Origin: Bradyrhizobium guangdongense
GTDB taxonomy: Bacteria > Pseudomonadota > Alphaproteobacteria > Rhizobiales > Xanthobacteraceae
Direction of reading: 5' to 3'
Length of the DNA stretch: 64,000 nt
Assembly: GCF_004114975.1 (NCBI RefSeq)
Contig: NZ_CP030051.1
Location: forward strand, 620,001-684,000
Under the pieces are notes generated by a model that saw only the letters and a list, made by a program, of their open reading frames with translations, was not told the origin of the DNA and did no database searches. A program made the translations under genes and the position numbers. Of this stretch, positions 9,182-18,890 are shown one piece after another. Numbering within the stretch: the stretch's first letter is position 1; each line of letters begins with the position of its first letter.

Positions 9182-9546
9182 GGCCTGACCGGAAAGCCCG
9201 GCACTGTCAGTCCACGCCCCAGCGCTTATGCCCTGAAGCCATTGATTAAAATTCTAACCTCCGCACCTTGGGGTCGCAACCCGAGCTGACATCACGAGCC
9301 CGTTGGCCCAGAGGCGTGGTCAACAGAGACTTAAAACTGGCCGGAACTTGGACTTTGCAGCGAAACCGGTAATGAGATCGCCGATTTGGGCAAAAAAAGG
9401 GTTAACGGGGGGTTACCGGGGCGGTCTGGAGCGAGGTGCCGTAGGGTGCAAAGGCGCGCTTGCGCCGTGCCGACCACTTGTCTCCTTACGCGAATTTGGT
9501 GGGCACGCTTCGCTTTGCCCACCCTACACACCGGAATCCGTTCGAA
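9182..9546. other. Gene-free interval with one dispersed repeat
   Basis: Between the L,D-transpeptidase-like gene and accA, both on the minus strand, no convincing coding frame is seen. The interval holds a run of seven A near 9395 and the dispersed inverted repeat at 9441-9527. It should contain the promoter for the lipoprotein gene, but no clear -35/-10 pair was identified. Confidence 0.5.
9441..9527. repeat. Dispersed inverted repeat, family A
   Basis: Imperfect inverted repeat with outer arms GTAGGGTG and CACCCTAC and inner CGCTT-rich arms. A second copy lies at 49620-49709 with nearly the same right arm (GGGCACGCTTCGCTTTGCCC). It is intergenic and has no coding capacity. Confidence 0.75.
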
Positions 9547-10509
9547 TCAGCCCAGTTTCCGGCCGATCTCGAGGAATTTCTGCCGGCGCTGCTTGCGGAT
9601 GGCATCGCCGTCCATGCCGCGGAGCTCGTCGAACGCCTTGGCGATGGCGTCCCCTGTCGTGGCGATCATGGCAGCGGGGTCGCGGTGGGCGCCGCCGACC
9701 GGCTCCTTCAGGATCGCGTCGATCACCCCGAACCGGAGCATGTCCTGGGCGGTGATCTTCATGTTATTGGCGGCTTCCTGCGCCTTGCTGCCGTCGCGCC
9801 AGAGGATGGAGGAGGCGGCTTCCGGCGAGATCACGCTGTAGATCGCGTGCTCCAGCATCAAGACCTTGTTGGCGGTGGTGATCGCGATCGCGCCGCCCGA
9901 CATGCCCTCGCCGGTGATGATGGCGACGTTCGGCACGGTCAACGCCATGCAGGCATCGGTCGAGCGCGCGATGGCTTCGGCTTGTCCCCGCTCCTCGGCG
10001 CCGATGCCGGGATAGGCGCCGGCGGAATCGGCGAGCGACAGCACGGGCAGGCCGAACCGCTCAGCCATCTCCATCAGCCGCACGCATTTGCGATAGCCTT
10101 CCGGCCGCGCCATGCCGAAATTGTGCTTGATGCGGCTCTCGGTGGAATCGCCCTTTTCCTGGCCCATCACGCAGATCGGCTCGCCGCGGAAACGGCCGAA
10201 GCCCGCGACCAGCGCCTCGTCCTCGCCGAACTTGCGGTCGCCGGCGAGCGGAGTGAATTCGGTGATCAGGCCCTTGATGAAGTCGTTGAAATGCGGCCGC
10301 TGCGGATGCCGCGCCACCAGCGTCTTCTGCCACGGCGTCAGGTTTTGATAGAGGTCGGCCAGCGCCTGCGCCGCCTTGTCCTCGATCCGGCCGATCTCCT
10401 CGGCGATGTCGGTGCCGGAGGCAGCCAACGTCCTGAGCTCGTCGACCTTGGAGTCGAGCTCGGCGACGGGCTTTTCGAAGTCGAGATAGCTGCGCATCTG
10501 GTCTGGCAT
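9547..10509 (-). CDS. accA: Acetyl-CoA carboxylase carboxyltransferase subunit alpha
   Basis: AccA, with AccD, transfers the carboxyl group from biotin carboxyl-carrier protein to acetyl-CoA, the first committed step of fatty-acid synthesis in the cytoplasm. The product is 320 residues, the usual size. It begins MRSYLDFEKPVAEL after a three-residue lead and has the AccA core GGFGRFRGEPICVMGQEKG-like segment and SADSAGAYPGIGAEERGQ region characteristic of the crotonase-fold carboxyltransferase. ATG 10509 is chosen over an upstream ATG because the added 36 residues do not resemble AccA. It follows xerD on the same strand with a 317-base repeat-bearing gap. Confidence 0.95.
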   Translation of the reverse strand: MPDQMRSYLDFEKPVAELDSKVDELRTLAASGTDIAEEIGRIEDKAAQALADLYQNLTPWQKTLVARHPQRPHFNDFIKGLITEFTPLAGDRKFGEDEALVAGFGRFRGEPICVMGQEKGDSTESRIKHNFGMARPEGYRKCVRLMEMAERFGLPVLSLADSAGAYPGIGAEERGQAEAIARSTDACMALTVPNVAIITGEGMSGGAIAITTANKVLMLEHAIYSVISPEAASSILWRDGSKAQEAANNMKITAQDMLRFGVIDAILKEPVGGAHRDPAAMIATTGDAIAKAFDELRGMDGDAIRKQRRQKFLEIGRKLG

Positions 10510-10826
10510 CGTTTCAATATAGGGGGACGGGGCGAGAGAGCGAAGCGAGGTTGGGGCCGCGGAAAGAAGTGTAGCGTCTTCAATGAGTTGGCTTGTATGC
10601 TGTGAACAGCCTGCCAAATCAATCGTGAGGCCTCGGCTCTTTCTGCGGAGATGTGGCCGAAGTCAAGGCGGTTGGTTCACCTCTCCCGCTTGCGGGAGAG
10701 GCCGGCGCGAAGCGCCGGGTGAGGGTTCTTTCCTCTTGGGGAGTGTCCCCGGTGCGGAAACACCCTCTCCCCAGCTCTCCCCCGCAAGCGGGGGAGGGAG
10801 CGCACCCGCGCGCAGGGCACGGACAC
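10510..10826. other. Gene-free interval between xerD and accA
   Basis: No coding frame with family features is present. Most of the interval is the dispersed repeat at 10678-10802; the remainder should carry the accA promoter, which was not identified by eye. Confidence 0.5.
10678..10802. repeat. Dispersed composite palindrome, family B
   Basis: Two hairpin-forming units face each other: CTCTCCCGCTTGCGGGAGAG on the left and a CTCCCCCGCAAGCGGGGGAG-type unit on the right, joined by GGGTGAGGG and CCCTCTCCCC segments that are also complementary. Related copies are at 26495-26665 and 27213-27370. This is typical of REP-like elements in bradyrhizobial genomes. Confidence 0.8.
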
Positions 10827-11795
<969 letters not shown>

Positions 11796-11812
11796 GCCCT
11801 TCAGGCTAGCTC

Positions 11813-11959
11813 CTATTTCTTGAGAAATTTATCCGGCGGGATCGTCACCGTCATTTCCCGCGGCTTCGGATTGACGAAGTTGGCCAGCGCGAACACCACG
11901 CCATAGACGATGCCGGCGATCACGGCGACGACCGTCAGGAAGCGGAACAGGCTGGGCAT
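11813..11959 (-). CDS. Small single-pass membrane protein, 48 residues
   Basis: A short frame starts MPSLFRFLTVVAVIAGIVYG and ends in a charged tail (PPDKFLKK). Residues 5-27 form one hydrophobic segment, followed by a short Pro/Lys-containing exposed tail. It lies 17 bases upstream of xerD on the same strand and probably shares its transcript. Codon third positions are strongly G/C, as in neighbouring real genes. The family is not one I can name; the genomic position suggests a conserved small inner-membrane protein of unknown role. Confidence 0.65.
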   Translation of the reverse strand: MPSLFRFLTVVAVIAGIVYGVVFALANFVNPKPREMTVTIPPDKFLKK

Positions 11960-12112
11960 CGGGCAAGGTCTCGAGGAGGGTCTTGAACGGGCAAATTAAC
12001 CAATGAAATCATCCAACATGTTCGCCGGGTCATAGCAAGAGTCCTCTGGCGAGGGCCCCGAGGGGGTCGTATAGGTGGCCCGGATGCCGCCTTTGGCGGC
12101 AGATCGAGCGGG

Positions 12113-12754
12113 ATGCAATCGAGCCAAATCATGTCCGACGCCGTGTTGCCAGCACAAGCGAGCCCCGAGGCCGACATCCTGTCGGCGCTCGGAACACGCT
12201 CGATCGTGCTGGTCGGCATGATGGGCGTCGGCAAATCGACCATCGGCCGCCGCATGGCGGCACGCCTCAAGCTGCCCTTCGTCGACGCCGACACCGAGAT
12301 CGAGGCGGCGGCCGGCATGACCATACCGGAGATCTTCGAGCGCCATGGCGAGCCGCATTTCCGCGACGGCGAGGCGCGGGTGATCGCGCGCCTGCTCGAC
12401 GGCGGACCGGTGGTGCTGGCGACCGGCGGTGGCGCCTTCATGCGCGAGGAGACGCGGGGGCGCATCGCGGCCAAGGCGATCTCGATCTGGCTCAAGGCCG
12501 ACCACGACGTCATCATGCGCCGCGTGCGCCGCCGTGCCGACCGTCCGCTGCTGCAGACCGCCGACCCGGAGGGAACCGTGACGCGCCTGCTCACCGAGCG
12601 CGAGCCGGTCTACAGCCATGCCGACCTCACCATCGCCTCGCGCGATGTGCCGCATGACCGGATCGTCGATGAGACCATCGCAACGCTGCACGCTTATCTC
12701 TGCGGCGAGCCGGCCGCCCAACCTCCTGCCGACGTTGCGAGTGCCGTTCGATGA
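12113..12754 (+). CDS. aroK: Shikimate kinase
   Basis: AroK phosphorylates shikimate to shikimate 3-phosphate in the aromatic amino-acid pathway. The 213-residue product has the P-loop GMMGVGKST (residues 35-43), the shikimate-binding segments DADTEIE and FRDGEARV, and GGG at ATGGGAF. An alternative ATG at 12131 would remove six residues. Its last four bases overlap the aroB start (ATGA), so the two are translationally coupled. Confidence 0.95.
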   Translation: MQSSQIMSDAVLPAQASPEADILSALGTRSIVLVGMMGVGKSTIGRRMAARLKLPFVDADTEIEAAAGMTIPEIFERHGEPHFRDGEARVIARLLDGGPVVLATGGGAFMREETRGRIAAKAISIWLKADHDVIMRRVRRRADRPLLQTADPEGTVTRLLTEREPVYSHADLTIASRDVPHDRIVDETIATLHAYLCGEPAAQPPADVASAVR

Positions 12755-13899
12755 CCGCGCCCCTGAAGCATTCCGACCCCATCAACGTCGATGTCGCGCT
12801 CGGTGATCGCGCCTATGACATCGTCATCGGCCGCGGCGTGCTGTCCTCGCTCGGCGAACGCGTTGCCGCATTGCGTCCCGGTGTGCGCACCGCCATCGTC
12901 ACCGACCGCACCGTCGCAAAATACTGGTTGGAGCCGACCGAGGCTTCGCTTGCCGCCGCCGGCATTCCAACGTCACGTGTCGTGGTGGAGGAAGGCGAGA
13001 TCTCCAAAACCTATGCGGGGCTGGAAAGAGTCAGCGAAGCCCTGATCGCCGCCAGGATCGAGCGCAACGATCTGGTCATCGCGCTCGGCGGCGGCGTCGT
13101 CGGCGATCTCGCCGGCTTTGCTGCGGCGATCCTGCGTCGCGGCGTCGATTTCGTGCAGGTGCCGACCTCGCTGCTGGCGCAGGTCGATTCCAGCGTCGGC
13201 GGCAAGACCGGCATCAACTCGCCGCAGGGCAAGAACCTGCTAGGGGCCTTCCACCAGCCGGTGCTGGTGATTGCCGATACCGCCGTGCTCGACACGCTGT
13301 CGCCGCGGCAATTCCGCGCAGGCTATGCCGAGGTCGCCAAATACGGCGTGCTCGGCGACGAGGCCTTCTTCACCTGGTTGGAGAAGAACCATGCCGACAT
13401 CTTCAAGGGCGGCTCGGCGCGCGAGCACGCGATCGCGACCTCCTGCCGCGCCAAAGCAGGCGTCGTCTCGCGCGACGAGCGCGAGACCGGGGAGCGCGCG
13501 CTGCTCAATCTGGGCCACACGTTCGGCCACGCGTTGGAAGCCGCGACCGGTTTCTCCGATCGCCTGTTCCACGGCGAGGGCGTTGCGATCGGCATGACGC
13601 TGGCCGCACAGTTCTCGGCGAGGCTCGGCATGATGGGCGAGGCTGACGCCATCCGTGTCGAGCGTCACCTCATCGAGGCCGGCCTCCCGACGCGCCTGCA
13701 GGACATCGCCGGCTTCGCGCAGGAGGGCCTTGCCGATGCCGACGCGCTGATGGCGCTGATGGCGCAGGACAAGAAGGTCAAGCGCGGCAAGCTCACTTTC
13801 ATCCTGCTGGAGGCGGTGGGGCGCGCCGTCATCGCCAGCGACGTCGAGCCGGCGCCGGTGCGCGACTTCCTGAAGGACAAGCTCGCTCTCAAGGCGTGA
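12751..13899 (+). CDS. aroB: 3-dehydroquinate synthase
   Basis: AroB converts DAHP to 3-dehydroquinate, using NAD and a divalent metal. The 382-residue protein has the NAD-binding GGGVVGDLAGF motif, the active-site segment DSSVGGKTGIN, and metal-ligand regions EVAKYG, HTFGHALE and FHGEGVAIGM. It is coupled to aroK by an ATGA overlap, the common aroKB arrangement. The next gene starts about 30 bases downstream and may be cotranscribed. Confidence 0.96.
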   Translation: MTAPLKHSDPINVDVALGDRAYDIVIGRGVLSSLGERVAALRPGVRTAIVTDRTVAKYWLEPTEASLAAAGIPTSRVVVEEGEISKTYAGLERVSEALIAARIERNDLVIALGGGVVGDLAGFAAAILRRGVDFVQVPTSLLAQVDSSVGGKTGINSPQGKNLLGAFHQPVLVIADTAVLDTLSPRQFRAGYAEVAKYGVLGDEAFFTWLEKNHADIFKGGSAREHAIATSCRAKAGVVSRDERETGERALLNLGHTFGHALEAATGFSDRLFHGEGVAIGMTLAAQFSARLGMMGEADAIRVERHLIEAGLPTRLQDIAGFAQEGLADADALMALMAQDKKVKRGKLTFILLEAVGRAVIASDVEPAPVRDFLKDKLALKA

Positions 13900-13929
13900 T
13901 TGCGTGGCTGCATGGCTGTTGAGTGATTC

Positions 13930-15234
13930 ATGGACTGGCTTGGCTTCACTATCGTCATCATCTGCCTGCTGGTGTCCGGTTTCTTCGCCGCGAGCGAGAC
14001 CGCGCTGACCGGCGCTTCGCGCGCCAGCATGCTGCGGCTGTCCAAGCAGGGCAATCGCGACGCCGACGTCGTCTCGCAGCTGCTCGACATGCGCGAGCGC
14101 CTGATCGGCGCGCTGCTGCTGGGCAACAACATCGCCAATATCACGGCCTCCGCGCTCGCGACCTCGATCTTCACCGCCTGGTTCGGCGATGTCGGCGTGC
14201 TCTATGCCACCGGCGTGATGACGGCGCTGGTCGTGATCTTCGCGGAAGTGCTGCCCAAGACCATCGCCATCAACGCGCCTGACCGCATGGCGCTCGCCGT
14301 CGCGCGTCCGATGCGGCTGACGATGTACGTGCTGGGGCCGCTGCTGCGGGTGGTGGAAGTCATCGTGCGCCTGTTGATGCGCGGTTTCGGCCTCGCCGGC
14401 GAGCACCAGGCGATCCTGTCGCCGACCGAACGCCTGCGCGGCGCCGTCGACCTCTTGCATCACGAGGGCAAGGTCGAGAAGCAGGACCGCGACATGCTCG
14501 GCGGCCTGCTCGACCTGCGGGAGCTCCAGGTTTCCGACGTCATGATCCATCGCACCGAGATGATGATGATCAACGCCGATCTGCCGCCGGAGGAGCTGGT
14601 GCGCGAAGTGCTGGCGACCGAATACACCCGCATTCCGCTCTGGCGCGAGAAGCCGGAAAACATCATCGGCGTGCTCCACGCCAAGGACCTCCTGCGCGCG
14701 ATCCGCGCCTCCGACGGCGACACCTCGCGCATCGACGTCTCCACCATCGCGCTGCCGCCGTGGTTCGTGCCGGAGATGCGCCCGGTGTCGGAGCAGCTCA
14801 AGGCATTCCGCCGGCGAAAAACCCATTTCGCACTGGTCGTCGACGAGTACGGCGAGGTCGAAGGTCTGGTGACGCTGGAAGACATTCTGGAAGAGATCGT
14901 CGGCGACATCTCCGATGAGCACGACGTCGTCGTCGCTGGCGTGCGCGCCCAGCCTGATGGTTCCGTCGTGGTCGACGGCTCGGTGCCGATCCGCGACCTC
15001 AACCGCGCCATGGACTGGCGCCTGCCCGATGAGGAAGCAACCACGGTTGCCGGTCTCGTGATTCACGAGGCGCGCTCGATTCCCGACCGCGGCCAGAGCT
15101 TCACCTTCCACGGCTTCCGCTTCCGCGTCCTCCGCCGCGAACGCAACCGCATCACCGCGCTCCGTATTTCACCGGTCCCGCGCGAAGCCGAGATGGAAGA
15201 GGCGAAGCCAAGACGGGCGGGGACGTCGTTCTGA
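13930..15234 (+). CDS. CNNM/CorC-family membrane protein with CBS domains
   Basis: This 434-residue protein has an N-terminal DUF21/CNNM transmembrane domain (about residues 1-180, with SGFFAASETALTGASR), a CBS-domain pair (about 200-330) and a C-terminal CorC_HlyC domain (about 345-425). The family is often called hemolysin-like but is thought to export or regulate Mg2+ or Co2+. It sits immediately after aroB, a conserved neighbourhood in rhizobia. The transported ion cannot be decided from sequence. Confidence 0.88.
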   Translation: MDWLGFTIVIICLLVSGFFAASETALTGASRASMLRLSKQGNRDADVVSQLLDMRERLIGALLLGNNIANITASALATSIFTAWFGDVGVLYATGVMTALVVIFAEVLPKTIAINAPDRMALAVARPMRLTMYVLGPLLRVVEVIVRLLMRGFGLAGEHQAILSPTERLRGAVDLLHHEGKVEKQDRDMLGGLLDLRELQVSDVMIHRTEMMMINADLPPEELVREVLATEYTRIPLWREKPENIIGVLHAKDLLRAIRASDGDTSRIDVSTIALPPWFVPEMRPVSEQLKAFRRRKTHFALVVDEYGEVEGLVTLEDILEEIVGDISDEHDVVVAGVRAQPDGSVVVDGSVPIRDLNRAMDWRLPDEEATTVAGLVIHEARSIPDRGQSFTFHGFRFRVLRRERNRITALRISPVPREAEMEEAKPRRAGTSF

Positions 15235-15265
15235 CGCAGCAGCTTTGGGCCGCTCAATATCGACG

Positions 15266-15352
15266 TCGTCGTGGCCGGGCTTGACCCGGCCATCCACATC
15301 TTACTTGCCGCATGAAGAACGTGGATGCCCGGGACAAGCCCGGGCATGACGG
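15266..15352. repeat. Dispersed inverted repeat, family C
   Basis: The left arm GCCGGGCTTGACCCGGC (itself a small hairpin) with CATCCAC pairs with a right arm GTGGATG followed by GCCCGGGACAAGCCCGGGC. It fills the gap between two convergent genes and could act as a bidirectional terminator. A related copy is at 33514-33618. Confidence 0.75.
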
Positions 15353-15397
15353 CTGTTTTTGACGAGCCGCGAAGCTCCTCAGGCGAGCGCGAAGGCC

Positions 15398-15667
15398 TCA
15401 GCCTTCCCCCGGCGCCTGCGCCTGGATCGCCAGCGCATGCACGCTGCCGGAGAGTTCCGCAGCCAGCGCCGAATTAATCATGCGATGGCGATCGACGCGG
15501 CTCTTCCCTTTGAAGGCTTCAGATACAATATAGACGCGGAAGTGCGTCTCGCCGCCCGGCCGATGACCGGCATGGCCCTCATGCAAATGTGACTCGTCGA
15601 CGACTTGCAGGCTTTCCGGCGTGAAAGCTTCCTGCAACTTGTTGCTGATAGTGTCTCGCATAGCCAT
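15398..15667 (-). CDS. BolA family protein
   Basis: This is an 89-residue BolA-like protein; the family works with monothiol glutaredoxins in iron-sulfur handling and in morphology or stress control. It has the class II KH-like fold sequence with the conserved ESHLHEGHAG loop (His ligand candidates), SEAFKGKSRVDRHRMIN helix and the C-terminal VHALAIQA strand. ATG 15667 gives the family N-terminus (MRDTISNKLQEAF after a two-residue lead); another ATG lies two codons inside. It is divergent from the J-domain gene at 15775. Confidence 0.92.
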   Translation of the reverse strand: MAMRDTISNKLQEAFTPESLQVVDESHLHEGHAGHRPGGETHFRVYIVSEAFKGKSRVDRHRMINSALAAELSGSVHALAIQAQAPGEG

Positions 15668-15774
15668 GTTGTGCCATTCGGGTGCAGAATTCGTTCTCCC
15701 GTTATTTGCCGGGTTTGCCGCTAATTGCAATGTCAAGACTTGAAGGTTTTTGCATTGCGTAGTCAAAGTCAGCC

Positions 15775-16407
15775 ATGCCGATCGATTCATCAAAGTTCTT
15801 CGACTCCATCCGCGTGAAGCCGCGGGGCAAGCAGCCCGAAGCGAAGCCGCGCGAGACCGTGGTCGCCTGCGAGTGGGCCGGGTGTCAGAACAAGGGCGCG
15901 CACCGTGCGCCGAAGGGACGCGAGAACCAGCGCGAGTACTGGCACTTCTGCCTGGATCACGTGCGCGAATACAACCAGAACTACAATTTCTTCTCCGGCA
16001 TGAATGCCGACGCCGTCGCGCGCTACCAGAAGGATGCGCTGACCGGCCATCGTCCGACCTGGAAGATGGGCGCCAATGGCGGCAAGAAGGGTGCGGAAGC
16101 CGAGATCGACATGGCGTCCGATCCGTTCAGCATGTTCAGCGAGATCAACGGGCGCGCGAGCTGGCGCAAGGGCCCCGAAGCGGAGCCCAAGCCGGAAACG
16201 CGCAAGGTGATGAATGCCGAGCGCAAGGCGCTTCAGGTCATGGGCCTGGGCCCCAGTGCCACGCTCGCCGACGTCAAGACCAAGTACAAGGCGCTGGTCA
16301 AGCAGCACCATCCCGACGCCAATGGCGGCGACCGCTCCACTGAGGATCGCCTGATCGAGATCATCAAGGCGTATAATTATCTGAAGACGGTGGTGCGGGA
16401 GGCCTAG
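15775..16407 (+). CDS. J-domain protein with N-terminal Cys/His-rich region
   Basis: This is a DnaJ-family cochaperone of 210 residues with the J-domain at the C-terminus (about 150-207) rather than the N-terminus. HPD, needed to stimulate DnaK ATPase, is at 179-181. The N-terminal half has Cys 32, Cys 37, His 43, Cys 59 and His 62, which could form a metal site. This layout occurs in alphaproteobacterial DnaJ-like proteins; the client is unknown. It shares a 107-base divergent promoter region with BolA. Confidence 0.88.
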   Translation: MPIDSSKFFDSIRVKPRGKQPEAKPRETVVACEWAGCQNKGAHRAPKGRENQREYWHFCLDHVREYNQNYNFFSGMNADAVARYQKDALTGHRPTWKMGANGGKKGAEAEIDMASDPFSMFSEINGRASWRKGPEAEPKPETRKVMNAERKALQVMGLGPSATLADVKTKYKALVKQHHPDANGGDRSTEDRLIEIIKAYNYLKTVVREA

Positions 16408-16454
16408 GGCATGATCCGGAAAAGCATGAAACGGCTTTCCGGAAAGATCATGCT
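16408..16454. repeat. Palindromic element at the end of the J-domain gene
   Basis: GCATGATC plus GGAAAAG on the left pairs with CTTTCC and GATCATGC on the right, with about ten bases of loop. It starts directly after the stop codon and lies between convergent genes, so it may stop transcription in both directions although there is no U-run. Confidence 0.6.
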
Positions 16455-16509
16455 CACACAATGAGCGAAAGCTCGACCGCGGTTCGCCTCGGTCTCATCC
16501 CGGCTTGGT

Positions 16510-17550
16510 CTACGTTTGCGGCAAGGACAGTTCGCATAGCAGTCCTTCCGGGCGCCACTGCCGCGTCACCTTTCCCCGTAATGTCCGGACGATGCCGTCG
16601 ACGGCGCCGATTCCAAAGCCCTTGCGCTTCGGCGGCTCGTTGACCCGGGGACCGCGGCTTTCCGACCAGCGCAGCACGAGAGGCTCCGCGCCATCGGTCT
16701 CCCAGCGAATCTCCAGCCGGCCCGAAGGCATCGACAGCGCACCATATTTGGCGGCGTTGGTCGCCAGTTCGTGCAGCGCGACCGCGATCGACTGCGCCAG
16801 AGTAGGCGGCAGATGCACGTCCTCTCCCGCGATTTTGATCCGCTCGCCGTCCGGGCTCGCGTACGGCCGCAGTTCTTCTTCCACGATGGTCTTCAGGTTC
16901 GCACCTGTCCAGCGCGAGGCAGAGAACAGTCGCTGCACGTTGGCAAGTGCGCTGAGCCGGCCCGCAAATGCGGCCTGAAACTCTTCAGCGGTATCCGCCT
17001 TCGTCAACCGCAGCATGGCCTGAGACACTGCAAGCAGATTGTTCGCGCGGTGGTCGACCTCGGATGTGAGCAGCATCATCCGCTGCTCGGCCTGCTTGCG
17101 AGAGGTGATGTCGACCAGCATGTTCACTGCGCCAACCAGTCGGCCACGCTCGTCCCGCAGCGGTGTCGGATATGGCAGGAACCAGATCCGGGAGCCGTCC
17201 GGCCGTTCCGCCACAGCCTCGACGTCGCGCACCGGCCGGTTCTCCTTGAGCGCGACGGCCATCGGGCATTCGTCGTGGGGAAGTGGCGTGCCGTCAGGAA
17301 GATAGAGCTTCCATGTCACGCACCACATCGCGCCGATTTCCGGCGTACGTCCGGCAAAGTGGATGCAGGCTTGATTGAAGAACGTGATGCGGCCGGTTGC
17401 ATCGGTCGTGTAGATCGCGGCGGGCAGCGCCTGGAGCAGGTCCCGGAACCGCTTCTCGGACTCGGATCCAACCTCGATCCGGCTCGACGTATAGCCGGCG
17501 GCGATCTCGCCGATTCTGGCCTCCTCCGCATGTCCAAACAAGTCCAGCAT
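16510..17550 (-). CDS. PAS-domain HWE-family sensor histidine kinase
   Basis: This is a soluble sensor kinase of 346 residues. A PAS domain covers about residues 32-150 (DLLQALPAAIYTTD, then a PAC-like end AVNMLVDITSRKQAE), and an HWE-type kinase core follows. The phosphoacceptor is His 167 in EVDHRANNLLAVSQ. The N box HELATNAAKYG starts at His 260, and Trp 295 and Glu 297 supply the WxE signature that defines HWE kinases. No membrane segment is seen. ATG 17550 is preferred because AGAGGAA precedes it; the frame is open upstream but without domain features. No response regulator is adjacent. Confidence 0.88.
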   Translation of the reverse strand: MLDLFGHAEEARIGEIAAGYTSSRIEVGSESEKRFRDLLQALPAAIYTTDATGRITFFNQACIHFAGRTPEIGAMWCVTWKLYLPDGTPLPHDECPMAVALKENRPVRDVEAVAERPDGSRIWFLPYPTPLRDERGRLVGAVNMLVDITSRKQAEQRMMLLTSEVDHRANNLLAVSQAMLRLTKADTAEEFQAAFAGRLSALANVQRLFSASRWTGANLKTIVEEELRPYASPDGERIKIAGEDVHLPPTLAQSIAVALHELATNAAKYGALSMPSGRLEIRWETDGAEPLVLRWSESRGPRVNEPPKRKGFGIGAVDGIVRTLRGKVTRQWRPEGLLCELSLPQT

Positions 17551-17713
17551 TGCGTTCCTCTGCGGGGCCAGATCAGGCAATGCGCCGGATGCGCGTATGT
17601 TCCAGGGTGCTCGTTGACGATGTACCGGCTCCTTCAGCGATTTGATCAGGACGTCGCGTCCGACGGCGGAGCGCAGCTCCGCCGTCGCCCTTACTCTTGT
17701 TCGCCAAATCGTC

Positions 17714-18808
17714 TCACGCCTCCGGCATCGCCCCGACATAGGACGAGCTCGGCCGGATCAGCCGCCCGGTGCGCTGCTGCTCGCGCGCATGCGCGGTCCA
17801 GCCTGCGGCGCGCGCCACCGCGAAGATCGGCGTGAAGGCCTGGCGCGGGATCGCCAGCGCATCGAGCAGGATCGCGGTGAAGAACTCGACATTGGTCTCC
17901 AGCGGCCGCTCCGGATTCTTCTTGCGCAAGGCTGCGCGGATATAGGCCTCGACCTCGCCGGCAAACGGCAAATCGGTGCCGTTCGACGCAAGCGCCTCGA
18001 CCGCGGTCTTGAGCACGTCGGCGCGTGGATCGCGGACGCGATAGACCCGGTGACCAAAGCCCATCATCCGCTCGCCGCGCGCCAGTGCTGCATCGACCCA
18101 GGGCTGGATGCGTTCGCGCGTGCCGATGGCGTCCAGCATTTCCAGCACCGGCTCCGGTGCGCCGCCATGCAGCGGGCCGGTCAGCGCGCAATAGCCGGCG
18201 GTGACGGCGGCGAACAGATCGGCCTGCGTCGAGGCCACCACGCGCGCGGTAAAGGTCGAAGCGTTCATGCCATGGTCGCTCGCGGTGACGAGATAGGCAT
18301 CGAGCGCGGTGACTTCGCGCGCGGCCGGTGCGCGCCCGTGCAGCATGCGCAGCGTATCGGCGGCATGGCTGACGGTCGGATCGGGGGCGACCGGGTCGAG
18401 CCCTTTCGCGCGCCGGACCAGCGCGCCCGCAATGACCGGGAACGCGCCGACGATGGTCGCCTCGTGCTCGAGCCCGGGCTCGGCGCGAAGTCCCGCGACG
18501 GCGGCACGAAAGCCGTCGATGATGCCCATGCCTTGCGTCGCTGCCAGCAACTGCGGCAGGCGGGCAAAGGCGCGTTCGCGCGCCGCGCCCAGGCTTGCCC
18601 GGACACTGGCTTCGGTGAGGGCGATCTTGCTGGCGCCGTTCCAGAGCCGGGCGGTGACGCCCTCGAAACTGGAGACGGCGGCAAGGCGGCCGACATGCTC
18701 GCCGGCGATGATCAGTTCGCCGCGTTCGCCGTCGACATGGCTCAGCACCGTCTCGGCCGCGGGAACGCCGTCCAGCCCGATCTGGCTTTTGGTGAGGTGG
18801 ATGTTCAT
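17714..18808 (-). CDS. Citrate synthase-like protein (364 residues)
   Basis: This belongs to the citrate/2-methylcitrate synthase superfamily. His 214 (GPLHGGA) and His 253 (GFGHRVY) match the two catalytic histidines, but the catalytic Asp of citrate synthase is replaced by Glu 308 (TNVEFF where NVDFY is usual). ATG 18808 follows GGGAGA at a good distance. It is divergent from a second citrate synthase-like gene that carries a DNA-binding domain. It is unlikely to be the main TCA enzyme; a paralogue condensing another acyl-CoA is possible, and the Glu may lower or change activity. Confidence 0.82.
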   Translation of the reverse strand: MNIHLTKSQIGLDGVPAAETVLSHVDGERGELIIAGEHVGRLAAVSSFEGVTARLWNGASKIALTEASVRASLGAARERAFARLPQLLAATQGMGIIDGFRAAVAGLRAEPGLEHEATIVGAFPVIAGALVRRAKGLDPVAPDPTVSHAADTLRMLHGRAPAAREVTALDAYLVTASDHGMNASTFTARVVASTQADLFAAVTAGYCALTGPLHGGAPEPVLEMLDAIGTRERIQPWVDAALARGERMMGFGHRVYRVRDPRADVLKTAVEALASNGTDLPFAGEVEAYIRAALRKKNPERPLETNVEFFTAILLDALAIPRQAFTPIFAVARAAGWTAHAREQQRTGRLIRPSSSYVGAMPEA

Positions 18809-18860
18809 GGCCCAATCTCCCTTTTTGCACTGCACGAAGAGAAGTTCGGGTCTCTCGACA

Positions 18861-18890
18861 GATTGATCAATCTTGATTACATCAATCAAT
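18861..18890. promoter_or_regulatory. Repeated TTGAT/ATCAA dyads between divergent citrate synthase-like genes
   Basis: Two overlapping palindromes sit in the 82-base divergent region: ATTGATCAAT (18862-18871) and TTGAT-TAC-ATCAA (18873-18885). The outer arms GATTGAT (18861-18867) and ATCAATC (18881-18887) also form a perfect 7-base inverted repeat. The block ends directly at the ATG of the HTH-fusion gene. It is a good candidate operator for the DNA-binding domain encoded next to it. Confidence 0.6.
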
